Assembly (NCBI RefSeq): GCF_002234675.1
Contig: NC_019863.2
Location: 2,470,609 to 2,534,608 of the forward strand
Direction: 5' to 3'
DNA length: 64,000 nucleotides
From: Oryzias latipes
Lineage: Eukaryota; Chordata; Actinopteri; Beloniformes; Adrianichthyidae
In this document: positions 45,103-56,900 of the stretch, in pieces
Layout of the letters: each line of letters opens with the position of its first letter
How positions within the stretch are numbered: the stretch's first letter is position 1
Made by a program: the position numbers and the translations under genes
The notes under the pieces: model-generated
Told to the model about the DNA's origin: nothing
What the model saw: the letters and a program-made list of their open reading frames with translations, nothing else
Database searches by the model: none

Positions 45103-46455
45103 TCTTTCTGTATCAATCAATCTTTATTTATATAGCACTTTAACATCTGCCAGACATCCAAAGTGCTGCACAAGTATAAAAACACTAAAACCATAGATAA
45201 AATTCAAAGAAGCACAGTAAAACGATAACAATAAAATCATCATTAAAGGAAAACGCACACAAAAAAGCTTCCTAATTATCATTCTCTCTGGTGTTAAAAG
45301 CCGATGTAAAAAAAATAGTTTTTAGCAGAGATTTAAAATCATTTAAGGATCTGGCAGATCTAAGTGACAGGGGAAGACGATTCCAGAGTTTAGGAGCAGC
45401 CACAGAAAACGCTCTGTCCCCCTTGGTCACAAGTCGAGTCCTTGGAACCACTAAGAGCATCTGGTCTACAGATCGCAGAGCTCCACGAGGACAATGGCTC
45501 TGCAGGAGCTCAGAAAGATAAGGAGGTGCCAGACCATTTAAACATTTAACAACCAAGAGTAAGATTTTAAAATCAACTCAAAATGAAACAGGCAGCCAGT
45601 GCAGAGAGCACAGTGAGATGTGGAGAGTGGAGAGACTGGTCCATCCCGGAATAAAGGGAGTTACAATAGTCCAGTCTGGAAAAAATGAATGCATGAACAA
45701 CCCTTTCCAGGGTGTCATGAGGGAGATATGGCTTCACTTTACAGATTAATCTAAGATGATAAAAGCTGGACTGGACCATTGCACTAACTTGTTTGTCAAA
45801 TTTAAAACTGCAATCTAAAGTAACCCCAAGATTCCTAATAAAAGACCGGTTAGAGTCTAATGACCACTCTAATGGCACTGCTGCATCCTGTCAGAAGGTC
45901 TGTTTTCCCAAACAGAAGGACCTCGGGTTTACTTTCATTTAAGCTGAGGAAGTTTAGGTTCATCCAGGCTTTAACCTCCTCTAAACACCTTAATGGTTTC
46001 TCTACACACTTGTAGAGGGTAGATAAATCTGGTTATCATCTGCATCACAGTGATAAGACACATGATGTTTTTCAAAGATGGAGCTCAGTGGAAGCAGGTA
46101 TAAAGAAAATAAATTGGGGCCTAAAATTGAGCCTTGAGGTACCCCATGTCCAAGTGGGACCTTTGTGGATGAGAATGGTCCCAGATGGACAGAAAAACTC
46201 CTATTGGATAAGTAGGACTTAAACCACTGAAGCGCTGTGCTTTTCAAACCAACGGAGTGCTCTAATCATGAGAGTAAAATATCATGATTCACTGTATCAA
46301 AAGCAGCAGTAAGGTCAAGAAGGATTAAAACGGCAGAAGTTCCAGAATCGATAGTTAAAAACAAATCATTGCATACCCTGAGTAGAGACGTTTCCGTACT
46401 GTGACGTGCTCTAAGACCAGACTGGAATTTGTTCGTGTTGTATTTCTTCATGATC
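45103..46455 (-). mobile_element. L2-like LINE, 5'-truncated, frameshifted
   Basis: On - the RT region reads FQSGLRARHSTETSLLRVCN, VLILLDLTAAFDTVNHDILL (46451-46266), then LQWFKSYLSNRSFSV, GVPQGSILGP and a YADD box changed to CDADD (46247-46002), then NLGVTLDCSFKF and HAFIFSRLDYCNSLYSG (45878-45573) and the C-terminal LNGLAPPYLSELL...LWNRLPLSLR (45556-45272). The 3' end carries ATATAAATAAAGATTGATTG. Three frame breaks separate otherwise open segments. It is inserted about 40 bp past the poly(A) signal of the C6orf132-homologue gene, on the opposite strand. Confidence 0.88.
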
Positions 46456-46865
46456 TAGAACGTATTTACATTGAGAAAATGGAGATTGCATTTCAGAGTA
46501 TTTCTTTATTGAATCGCTGTGAATCAGGAGCAGACAAAAAAATGCAGGTGGAAAAAGCCTGTAGCACTGACAGAAGTGCTATACTTGGGGAGCCAGTAGA
46601 TCAATTTGGAGGCTTTTACTTGCAGACGAATATCTGTGTTCGTCTTTGTTTTCCTTGTCTGAGCTTTGTCTGATTAGCTCCAATATTGCAATAAGACTTA
46701 CTCGGTTCCCACAATGCACCTGAATTTCAAATGCTGCTCTGCAAAAACTCTCCTACAAAACACTTTTTCCCATTTTGTCAAAAAAAAAGAATAATCACGA
46801 GTAAAAGACCACTAGGAACGCTTTTCCAATACATCTAAAGATGATCAGAGTTTGACTTTAAGACT
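46456..46865. mobile_element. MITE family B, partial copy
   Basis: It shares GCATTTCAGAGTATTTCTTTATTGAAT-like sequence, TGTGAATCAGGAGCAGAC, GGAAAAAGCCTGTAG, AAAGACCACTAGGAACG and the end GATGATCAGAGTTTGACTTT with the irf6 intron copies. The left end is lost at the LINE junction. Confidence 0.7.
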
Positions 46866-47475
46866 TAGACTTAAGACTTTTCTAACCATATTTCTGTTTT
46901 CTAGCCAGTTCTTTAAAAACTATTTACAGTTTAACTTTTTAGACTTCATTTGGTCACAAACTCCCTTTCAATTTTTAATGCAGATCAGGTTGTCTGAACA
47001 GGGAGTAACATTTAAAAATAAGTTACCTTCAAGTCCAGTAAAATAAGACCTTCCAAATCCCATCTAGTCCATTAAGCAAAAACGTTGGATCATTTTATAT
47101 AAAAAAAAAAAAAAAAAATCAAGATTAAAGAAAACTGAAGTCATCCTTCATGAAGGTGAGATCCTGTAAAAAGATTAGCAATCAGCAAACATTCTGCAGC
47201 AGCCGTGTCTAAACTGTGTGATGATACTTTACCAACATAGAGCAAGCTTTATCAAACGGACAGCAGGCAGACGTGCGGCTTATCTTCATGGCAGAAAGCC
47301 CACAGTTCTTTAACACACCAGACCGGTGGACATGTCTGTCCTATAGAACACTAACTCCTCTACTTCTGTTCATTCATCTGCGCCTTAACACAGGCTGCAC
47401 TAAAAGCTTATGAAGGGGCTCCTTCTGATGGTTGAAGTAACACCACCCACCAGCCGAACGTGTCTTTGGACAGCT
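46866..47475. other. intergenic between the C6orf132-homologue and wdr77 3' ends
   Basis: AT-rich with an A-run at about 47101-47118. No gene was seen. Confidence 0.55.
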
Positions 47476-47481
47476 TTTATT
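47476..47481 (-). terminator. wdr77: poly(A) signal, wdr77
   Basis: TTTATT on + is AATAAA on -, about 470 bp after the wdr77 stop codon. A second AATAAA-like site is not obvious nearer the stop. Confidence 0.55.
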
Positions 47482-47951
47482 GTGAAAGGATGCAATAAAC
47501 AGAGGATAATAAATGTGTTACAGTATGGCAGTCGACACGCGGGAGAAATGATGACTGCATGTTTCTCAGAATGAGGTCACGGTACGTAAATGTCCATTCA
47601 ACCAAATCAGCCTGAGGGTGCTCTTCTGTGTGATCAGGTCCCTTTGGGGTTTAAGATGCTGCAGAACTCTTTTCAAACTATAGAACATTCTCACTCATCG
47701 CCCTCCCCACCCCCACCCCCCACCTCAGGTTGTACACATGTGAGACAGGAGTCCGGCAGAAAAGAACAAAACTGAAAGCATTTAAAGGCGTTTTACTGCC
47801 ACCTGGAGTCAGAGTGGTGGAAAAACGTCTTCCTGTGCTTAGTTCCAAAATAAAAAATGTGCAGCCGTTTGACTGAAATGTGCATTTAAAGATACAGAAA
47901 TCAACACTTGAAGGACCTATGAAAATCCACACAGAAACTCCCACAAAGTTG

Positions 47952-50900
47952 TTAGGGGTTAGCAGGTCCAGCTGCTGGATCCACTGTGTGGTGCAGAACG
48001 AGATGATCCCAGCCCACAGTGGTGAGGCTGCCGGAGTCGCCATGGCGCCAGCACACACCTTTGACAAAGTCCCGGTGTCGCCGATCTCGATGTCTGAAAT
48101 AAACAAATGCGTGGTTTCAGTTTGACTCACACACCATTGGAGCTAAAGATGAAGAAGAGGAAGCTCACATTTCCTGAAGGTCAGAGTTCAGAACAGCGAG
48201 AGAGCCGTCATCGCTGACTGAGGCCAGAAACGAGGCGCTGGGCAAACACAAACAGCATTAGACAGAGAAGGAAAACACTCCAGTGCGGTTTGACGCGACA
48301 GATCTGAACCTGTGGGTGGAGAAGGCGAGCCCGTTAACCCTGCGACAGTGAACCTGCTCCACCCGAGAGGCTTCTGTCCCCAGGAAATCCTTCACCCGGA
48401 CACTGCCCAGTTCATCGCCTGAACAAAAAACAGACAATCCCGTGAACTGGAACTGGAAAACGAAAAGGAGCAAACCTGCTCATTGAACTCACCAACAGCT
48501 ATTGTACTCCTGTGGTGGGGGTGCCAAGCCACAACGGTGGGGGAGCAGCTGGCAGGGTTGATTTCTAAGATAAAAAGTGTAGGACTGATTACTGTTGAAG
48601 AAGAGAAGAGTCCAGGTGCTTCAGGTTCTCACAGCTTCTGCTCTGGAAGCCTTCAGTCCTGGAGGGCTGAACTAGCTACAGGAACATCCACCACTCTGCC
48701 TCATTACGCTCACAGTCAGCTCTGACCCAGCCAAGTTACTTCCTGATTGTAAAGCTGGAGTGTCTAATTCCAGGCCTCGAGGGCCGATGTCCTACATGTT
48801 TTTCAGCAAACCTGCCTTTAACGCTCCTTATTGGCTAAACACTAAGGCTGGGTTGATAAAATGGATCTGAATGAATCCAAGCTTAATAAATCAGTAATTG
48901 ATCTATTAAAGTAGATATCGATCTTTTATGCCCGTTCTTTCCAGTGACCTAACGCAGAACAGCAGTAAAGCCAACGTCCACTAGCTTGATGCTAACGTAT
49001 AATGGAATTTCCCATAGGATTGCTAATGCTAACACTTGTTCAACTTAGACATTGCTGACTAAATGAGCATCTTTTTTTATTCACAAGCATGAATTTTCCA
49101 AAGTATTCTAAGGGAAACCTTTTAACCCTTGTGCTATCCTAGGCATTTTACCATTGGGAGTTGGGTCATCTAGACCCACTAGACAGTGCTCTGAACCTTT
49201 TTTCTTTAATGATTTGTGATCTTCACTGGTGTCCATGGATTACATGAAATCTTTCCACCTTTGTCATGGTAGGGAGAACACGTCACTGTAAGGGTCATCT
49301 AAGATAGCACAAGGGTTAAGGTAATCATTTGTGGTCTAAAGCGCAGCCTTCTTTTACCCAAATCTACTAGAATAAAGTGTAATGCCATAGCGCCAGCTCC
49401 ACCTAGTGGTCACAGTGCAATGCCCTCCAGGAAACCCAGAACATAAAGATTCTGTTTACAATTTTTAACAGTATGTGAACTAGGCCTGCACAATATACCG
49501 CAAATTTATCGTTATCGCAATATCCAGCTCTGCAATATGCATATCGCAAAAGACGGTGAATATCGCAATAAATCGCAAACCCAAAATGTGTTAAAACAAT
49601 CTTCTAGCAGCTTGAAGCATTTAACGAATCAAATAAATCCCTTTATGCTTTGACCAATCAGATGGACGCCTTCCCATTGTTGACCAATCAGATGGAGGCC
49701 TATTATGTTAACCCTGGTCCTGAAGAGCCTCAACCCTGCCTGTTTTCCAGCTCTCTTTAACCAGCTTGCTGTTGATTGGCTGACTCAAGTGATTTCACAT
49801 CCTGATTGACTGAACACACCTGATTTTGGTTATCATTATCGAGCAGTCTAGGGAGAATTGGAAAACAGACAGGGTTGAGGCTCTTGAGGACCAGGGTTAG
49901 CCACCCTGACGTTTGTCCCCCATGTCGATGAGGGTCATTTGGAGTATAATTTTTAAACTGTTGCAATGAAATGGAAATGATGTTTTTTTTTTTCTATTTG
50001 TTTATTTACCGCAAATTTATCGTTATCGCAATATTGATCACTAATATCGCATATCGCAAGTTTTCCTCATATCGTGCAGCCCTAATGTGAACTGTTTTAG
50101 ATTCATATTAGTATCTTCAAAACATAGATTGTTAGTGTTTTTATACAAATATGTCTCAATGTGTAAACCATGTAAATACTAAATTGAATCGAGTGGATTG
50201 AAAGAATTGTCAATGGAATCAATTTTGGAAATTATTGGGGATACCGAGCTCTAGGAATCACCCCTGATCCAGGTAATCAGCAGCAGATGAGGCAGGTCTC
50301 GAGAACAGTGTTTTTCAACCAGTGTGTGTGCCGCGGCACACTAGTGTGCCATGGGAGATGGTCAAGTGTGCCGTGGGAAATTGCCCTCATTAACTGATCT
50401 AAAAACATTTTTCATCTCCAGGAAATCAGCTCTTTGTTCATCCAAATAGGCCCTGATAAAACACTGAGTATTTAGGAATATAAAAGATCTTAAAATTACT
50501 ATTTCTTTGTGTTTATTTAATTCTATTAAAGACATTTTGATAAGAATGACTGTACCGCGATTTACCTGCAGCTATGACAGTTTGCGGAAAAGTCCCGTCC
50601 CTTTAACTGTCTCCGCCAATCATTCTTGAAGGCTTAATCACATGTCATCAGTCTGACCAATCAGAAGTGCTTAAAGTCTTCACTTCCTTGTTCTTAATTC
50701 TGCTGATAAAGTCGCTCAGTTCTAACAAAAATACCAGCTAGAGCTCGTCTTTAGCGGTGTAGCTTTCCACAGAGTCTGGTGTCAGACCGTGGAACAAGTG
50801 AATAATACAATGAAGCTCAGAGACGCTAGTCTTTCTGCAAGTTTTCGGCAATTTTCACACTACATCTCCCATGATGCATTGGCTTAAAGGGCCAGTGTCC

Positions 50901-53900
50901 CAGCGCACAATGAGTTGTCCTTGTGAAACGTCTTGAAACCACAACAAACAGTTTCTAAATTTTCTAATTTAACTTTCATTTCATCTCTTAGAAAAAACAG
51001 CCGCAACTTCCTGCTTTTCCGGACACAATTGTCACAAAAATGCACGTGAGATTGCGGGCGGGCGGGGGGGGGGGGGGGGGGGGCGGGGCGGCGGCGCTGT
51101 CCATCAATACAGACCATGAATTTCTGCTTTTTTTTTTTTTTTTTGGATGCTGGTGTGCCGCGGGATTTTTGTCAAGGTTAAAGTGTGCCGTGGCTCAAAA
51201 AAGGTTGAAAAACACTGATCTAGAAAACCAGCAGCAGGAGGCCGGACCTCCAGGCCTGGATTTGGACACCCCTGGTGGAAAGCAATCCCCTCCCTGTCAT
51301 TTTACAGTCTCTGAAATGTAATGTGTTCCTTTACTCCTGCAATACTTTAAGAAGCAAAAAATAAAACAAAGTTTGATTTGGAGTAAAAATGACTTCTAGC
51401 TAAGGCTGCAACTAGTATTAGAATACTCAGAAATCTGAAATCTGCTCCAGAAATAACAAGTATGAATATTTGTGACTTCCGAAATCCCTGATTTGTGATC
51501 TTTCCAAATATAGTAAAGTAAAAGTGTACTTTAGGAAATGTAACTATCACTCTGAAATCACAGAATAATGTTAGATTTGAGGTATAAAAACTCACTGGAA
51601 GTAAATATATCTTCAAAGTAAAGTGTCACTCAAGTTAAAACTATTGAGTGTCAGAAAATGAGACTGAAGTTCAGTTTACTCAACTAAATCGTAAAAAACT
51701 ATTTCGTTTCAAATATAGTCAACAATTTGGTTTCAAATAAACATGTAAAGGATATTTAATGAGGAATATTATGGAAATGTTGTGATGCCACGTCATGCGA
51801 CTGTCTGCCAGCATGGTGGAGAGGTTTTACCAGAACTGCAGCTTATTTGGTTTTTCCACTCCAGGTGAAAACGGTTTATAAAACATGTTTTCTGTTGGAA
51901 ACACTGCTGGCAGTTTAGAGAAAAGGACTGCAAGGTTTCTATTTGTTCCATTTTTATTGAGGTATTGCTCTGTGTTCATTTCCTTCTACTCGTCATCGAC
52001 CGACTGGAACATCGGTCAGTGAAACTTGGAGGATGGAAAAACTGTGGAGAACATTTTTCAGGGTTTGTAGTCAAATGATCCTGAATAACAGATGTTTCCG
52101 TTTTGTTTCCTGCTGAAGTTAACCAGAAAGTTGACAGAAAAACGTTTGAGTGATGATGTTGGAAGTGAGAAATATTTTTTTTCCTTCTAAATCTTTGTCA
52201 TTTGTTTGCTCTGATCTCCTGTTGTAATCAAAATATAGAACGGAAGTTGATTAAATGCATCTTTTAGTGTAAATGGCACACATACAACCATCATTCAGAC
52301 ATATTTATAATAGTAAGGATCGTGTTTTGATCTGGTTTTGTGAATCGAAGCACGTCGCCATCTTAATATCAATCCAAAGCCCTATTTTTAGGCCTCTGCA
52401 CAATAAACCATAATCTTATCGTTATATCAAGCTGGGCAATACGCATATCGCAAAAGTCTGCCATAATTGCGATATATGGTTACCTTAAATGTGCTTAAAC
52501 AATCTTATGGCAGCTTGAAGTATTTAACGAATCTAATAAATCCCTTTATGCATTTGACCAATCGGATTAAGCCCTTTGATGTTAGATGCTGGCCTCCTAT
52601 GTAGACGAAGGTCTTTTAGAGTATAATTTAAGGTATGTTGACTCTTACTTCAATTAAACTGTTGCATAGAAATGAAATGATGCATTTAGATGTTGTGCTA
52701 TTTCTTAGTGTATCACAAGTTATATCATCATCGCAATATTGCTCACTAGTATTGCAAATCGCCAGTTTTCCTCATCTCGTGCAGCCCTATTGTCCATCTT
52801 TGGTGATGTGTAAGCACAGACTCAACCATCGGCTTTCGTCAGTTTAGCCCAAAACTCATGAAAACAAAAGCTTTCTACACAGAAAACTGATCAGATAGAG
52901 AACTAGCATCCTAAAACAGCACTAGCTAAAAAGTGCCTCCTCGACAACAAAACAGACTCAAGATGTGAAAAAACGAAACATACTTCTCTAAATTCAAGTG
53001 TTTGGGTGTAAAACCTAAAATGGAAATTTGTCTTATTAATCAGAGTTAGAAAAGAAGCAGAACATGATTTTGTTTGTGGGTTTTTTAGGTTTGTTGAAGC
53101 CTCTGTGTCTGTTTCCTGCCTTCCTGTTCTTTGGAGTTAATTTATAAAGTCAGTTACTTCCTTCTGCCAGTACTGCCTGGCTCAAAGAGCAATCAAAGAA
53201 GAATTTCTGTCAAGGAAGAGACAGAAAGCAGCTCATCTCCCTGGACGTCATGGCTAAGCTATGGGACAGTGATTTGAGAAAAGAGCGGGTCCGGACACAA
53301 TCATCAAAACGTATCCAACACCAGTGGACATTTGTCCTGTTCAGCAGACGTCTTACCTATCCTGGAGGCCGGTTTATCTGGTTTCCTCATATCCCACATC
53401 AGCACACGGCCGTCCTGAGGATCCAAAACAAAGACTGAGTTTACATTCCAGTTTTTTTTTTAATTAGCAGAAGCAGATTTTTTTTAAAACAAGGATGGAA
53501 AAACAAAGAAATATACGAATATACGTCCTAATCGGAGGGATTGTTCTTCGTGTATTTCTTTGTTTTTCCATCTTTCTTGCACGCCGGCTTTTTGTTGTAG
53601 AATTGAATTACCCAGAAGTCTCTTGGCCTTTTGGGAATCAAGTGAATTGTTTAACATTTCAGTTTCGAAACAGTTCGGTTCAACTACGTGCGTCGTTACA
53701 CCCCCATCAGTGATACTCATAAATGTGAAAAGATTCATCACTACTGATTTCTCACACTATTAACAACAACAACAACAAAGCGAGACACAGATATCAACGT
53801 TCAGCACTTCCTTCATCTCAGTATTTGTTACATTTTCGGATGATCCCTTACATCACTACATTTCTTAGGGAAAATGTCCCATTTTCACCATGTTCCACCA

Positions 53901-56900
53901 TGTTTATCAATTATGTAATGCTAAAGAAAATCAACTTACATATTTCTAAATCTTCTCACATTTTGATCTAATGACCAAATCTGCAGCGTTTTAACCGAAT
54001 CATAACTGCTACATGTCATGATTGAACACTTTTCTTCAATATTTGAATTCAACTTTGTCATTGCACTGCCATGTATCCACTGATGACGTCTGGGATCTTT
54101 TTTTTTTGGTTAGTTTTTAGCCCACGTCTGTTTATGAATTCACTGTACTTTTCTGGCACTTTGTCAAATGTCTCGGATGCAGAAGAAATGTCTTTCAGCA
54201 CCGACTGCACGGAGGGAAAGTGCAGCACATTTTTTCTTTGTAAATCAAGAGAGACAATATTTATGGTTTTCACAACGTGAGTCATCTTGTGCCAGAAGCC
54301 GAAGAATACCGGCTGATGAGCGATGCAGAATGTGCAGACATTTTGAAAAGTCTGGGTCAGCTTTACAGTGAGCGATGTTTTAGCGATGTTTTAACGTGCA
54401 CGCATGGCTGAAGAAGGTCCGTCGCCGATCCTGACTCATCAGAAATCCTTCTGGAACATTTCTGATGCTTTGTAAAACATTTATTAAGATGCAAAGAACA
54501 TTTTATTGCTCAACATAAAAAGTTGTATTTATTTATTCATTGACCGAACCGTAGTAGGAGTGTCACTCTGTCACTCTGTGCCTTAAACCTGCGAGCCGTT
54601 TTTCCCCTTTCATCAGTTAAATATGGGAGATCCTGCAGCATCAGGAACGGCGCGTCAGTCGAGCAGCAGCGGCGTCTTTGAGCATCGCTTCTTCCAGAAA
54701 AGGCGGGTTTCATTTATCATTCATTCACCTCGATGATCTTCTTCAGCTCATCAGGATATGTGAGTGAGCTCATGCCATAAACCGACGGAAGCAGCTGTTG
54801 GAAGCAGACAGGCCGGCGTGCTCTTCATCTCCTCTCCCCTTCCTCAGAAATTTTTGCAGCACCTCAATTAGTGCATGTGAAACCAAAAATATTGAAACGC
54901 CACTAAGTTTGTATGTTAGCGTAATAATGTCAAATTGTTTAATCTTGTTTTGTTGTTACGAGTGTTGTTGAGTGGGGGATTGGATTCTTATAAGCATAAG
55001 CTTCTTCCATTTCACTTTCAAATCGTATTTTTTAAGTCGTGCGTAGACTTATTTTTCATTTAATGTAAATTTTGATTTGATTTGAAATAAAATCTTGTTC
55101 TTTTTACTCCATCAACAAAATGGTTGAGGAGTTCTGCTCGGCTCCCATCAACCTTTTAACAGGATATTAGGTCACTATTTTTGACACAGTAAAATGTATT
55201 CATCCTATTAATTTGTGAAGTCCTGGTGACAGAAACGATCAAACTCTTCACCGTCACAGAAAGAGAAAAACATGCGGCTGCTGACTGACAGCCTGCAGAA
55301 AACAAATCTGAAAAACCACAGAAGCCAGAAGAATCTAAGCAACTCGTCAAGCCCCGTGGGAGGAAAGAAAAGGATCCCCAGGAGCCCGAATGACCACATG
55401 CTGACAGAAGACATCATTTCATACTTGGCCACAGGAGACGAAGAGGGACGGATCTGTTGGGCTGCAGGTCACACAGCTGACGGGCCGAGTGTGAACTGGA
55501 CGGAGAGAGAGAAAGTGTTTGTCCTTCTGCAAACACCACCGTTGATACACTTCTAACACACAACTCGACTTAAAAATCATCATTTACACTCCTGGTCAAA
55601 AGCATAAACAGGAGTGCTTTGCCACTGAAGGCTCTCTTACTGTTGTAGGTGGTCACAGCTGCTTCCTGACTGAGATCCCACACTTTAATCCTGCATTGAA
55701 GAGAATTCATTTATTTTAGGAAAAATATCCGAGTCACAACATTTCCACGCTCCTAAATCTTCCAGTCGGCTGTCAGTGAAATGATTGTGATGTCATGACA
55801 CCCGGATGATGGCGGATGTATGTATCAGAGGATGTTCGGTTGGCCGTTCTGCATGTCAGTCAAATGCTGAGGAGGATTATTTGCAGACAGATTTTTTAAA
55901 ACATATTTTTATCTAATGTTTTTTTTGATGGCCCACGATTTACCCACAAGTCTGATGAGTTAGAGGATGAATCTCTGCTGTTTCAACACGACTGCACTTC
56001 AGAAAGCAAAGTTCATACGGACAAGAACACCAGACTGGTGAAGAAGCACTAGCCTAGATTTGTTTTAATTCAAGCTTCTATTTTACAATTTGTAATGTTT
56101 CAATATTGTGTTGGTGTGTATTCAGACTGGAAAAATCATTTGGTATGGATCGAGGCCTGAACCTTGCATCTGGTCTGTATTCAGGCTCCCGTCAAGCGCC
56201 TCTTCACCCACAGGCCAGGAATTACGAGGGCGGGGCAAAGCAACTAGAGACAGAAACTACGGAAGTCCTCCAGTTTGCAATCCTTGTCGGGATGGTTCAC
56301 TTAATAAAACTTTATATTTCGCTCATTCGTTTTTGGCGCCTGTATTAACATCAGGAACAATTCTTTTTACTGCTCCTTTGGTACGGCGGAGGCATCCTGC
56401 AAGACGCTTACTGGCAAGAAGATGGTACGAAGGTACGACGATGAGGGTCCACTTGGGGGGATTCAGACTGAAAATTTGGTCCGGATTATTGAGAGAAACA
56501 AACTCTGGTTCACTTGAAACGGACCAAAAGTGTCCAGTCTGAACACATCCTAATGTTCTTTTGAGCTTAAAACTTTTCAAATGATCTTTTTTTATTTATT
56601 TACAATCTGGTTTTTCATTCACTAAGCTGATCCTGATATGAACCCATAGTGGAAGTAGTTGTAGCAGTAAGGGGTGAACTGACATCACATCAAACCCTCA
56701 GAGTTCTGAGTGGATACTAACGTTTCAGCGGTCTAACAGACACGGCAGTCTGACCTGCAGTCCATGCTGCCGGTGACGGCGCCGGTTGCTCCAGTGGGGC
56801 TCACGGTCGTCACGATGTGGTCGTGCTCGTGTTTGGTGAAGCGACTAACCAGCAGCCGCTCATCTTCTGCCAAATCCCAGAGCTCTAGAGCACCTGAGGA

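Larger units (their letters stand above)
48765..51280. mobile_element. nested transposon stack in wdr77 intron 6
   Basis: The outermost ends are GTGTCTAATTCCAGGCCTCG near 48771 and, inverted, CCAGGCCTGGATTTGGACAC near 51250. They match each other as imperfect inverted repeats of a short fish MITE. Between them lie a family A MITE, a family C MITE with its own insertion, and a hAT element, so most of the 2.5 kb is later material. Confidence 0.6.

Noticed and set aside
45272-46451. Possible host gene from four open frames on the - strand
   Set aside because: They are consecutive blocks of one L2-like reverse transcriptase ORF.
55272-55556. 94-codon + strand ORF in wdr77
   Set aside because: It overlaps wdr77 exon 5 on the opposite strand, and the - strand reading is a clear WD-repeat exon in phase with its neighbours.
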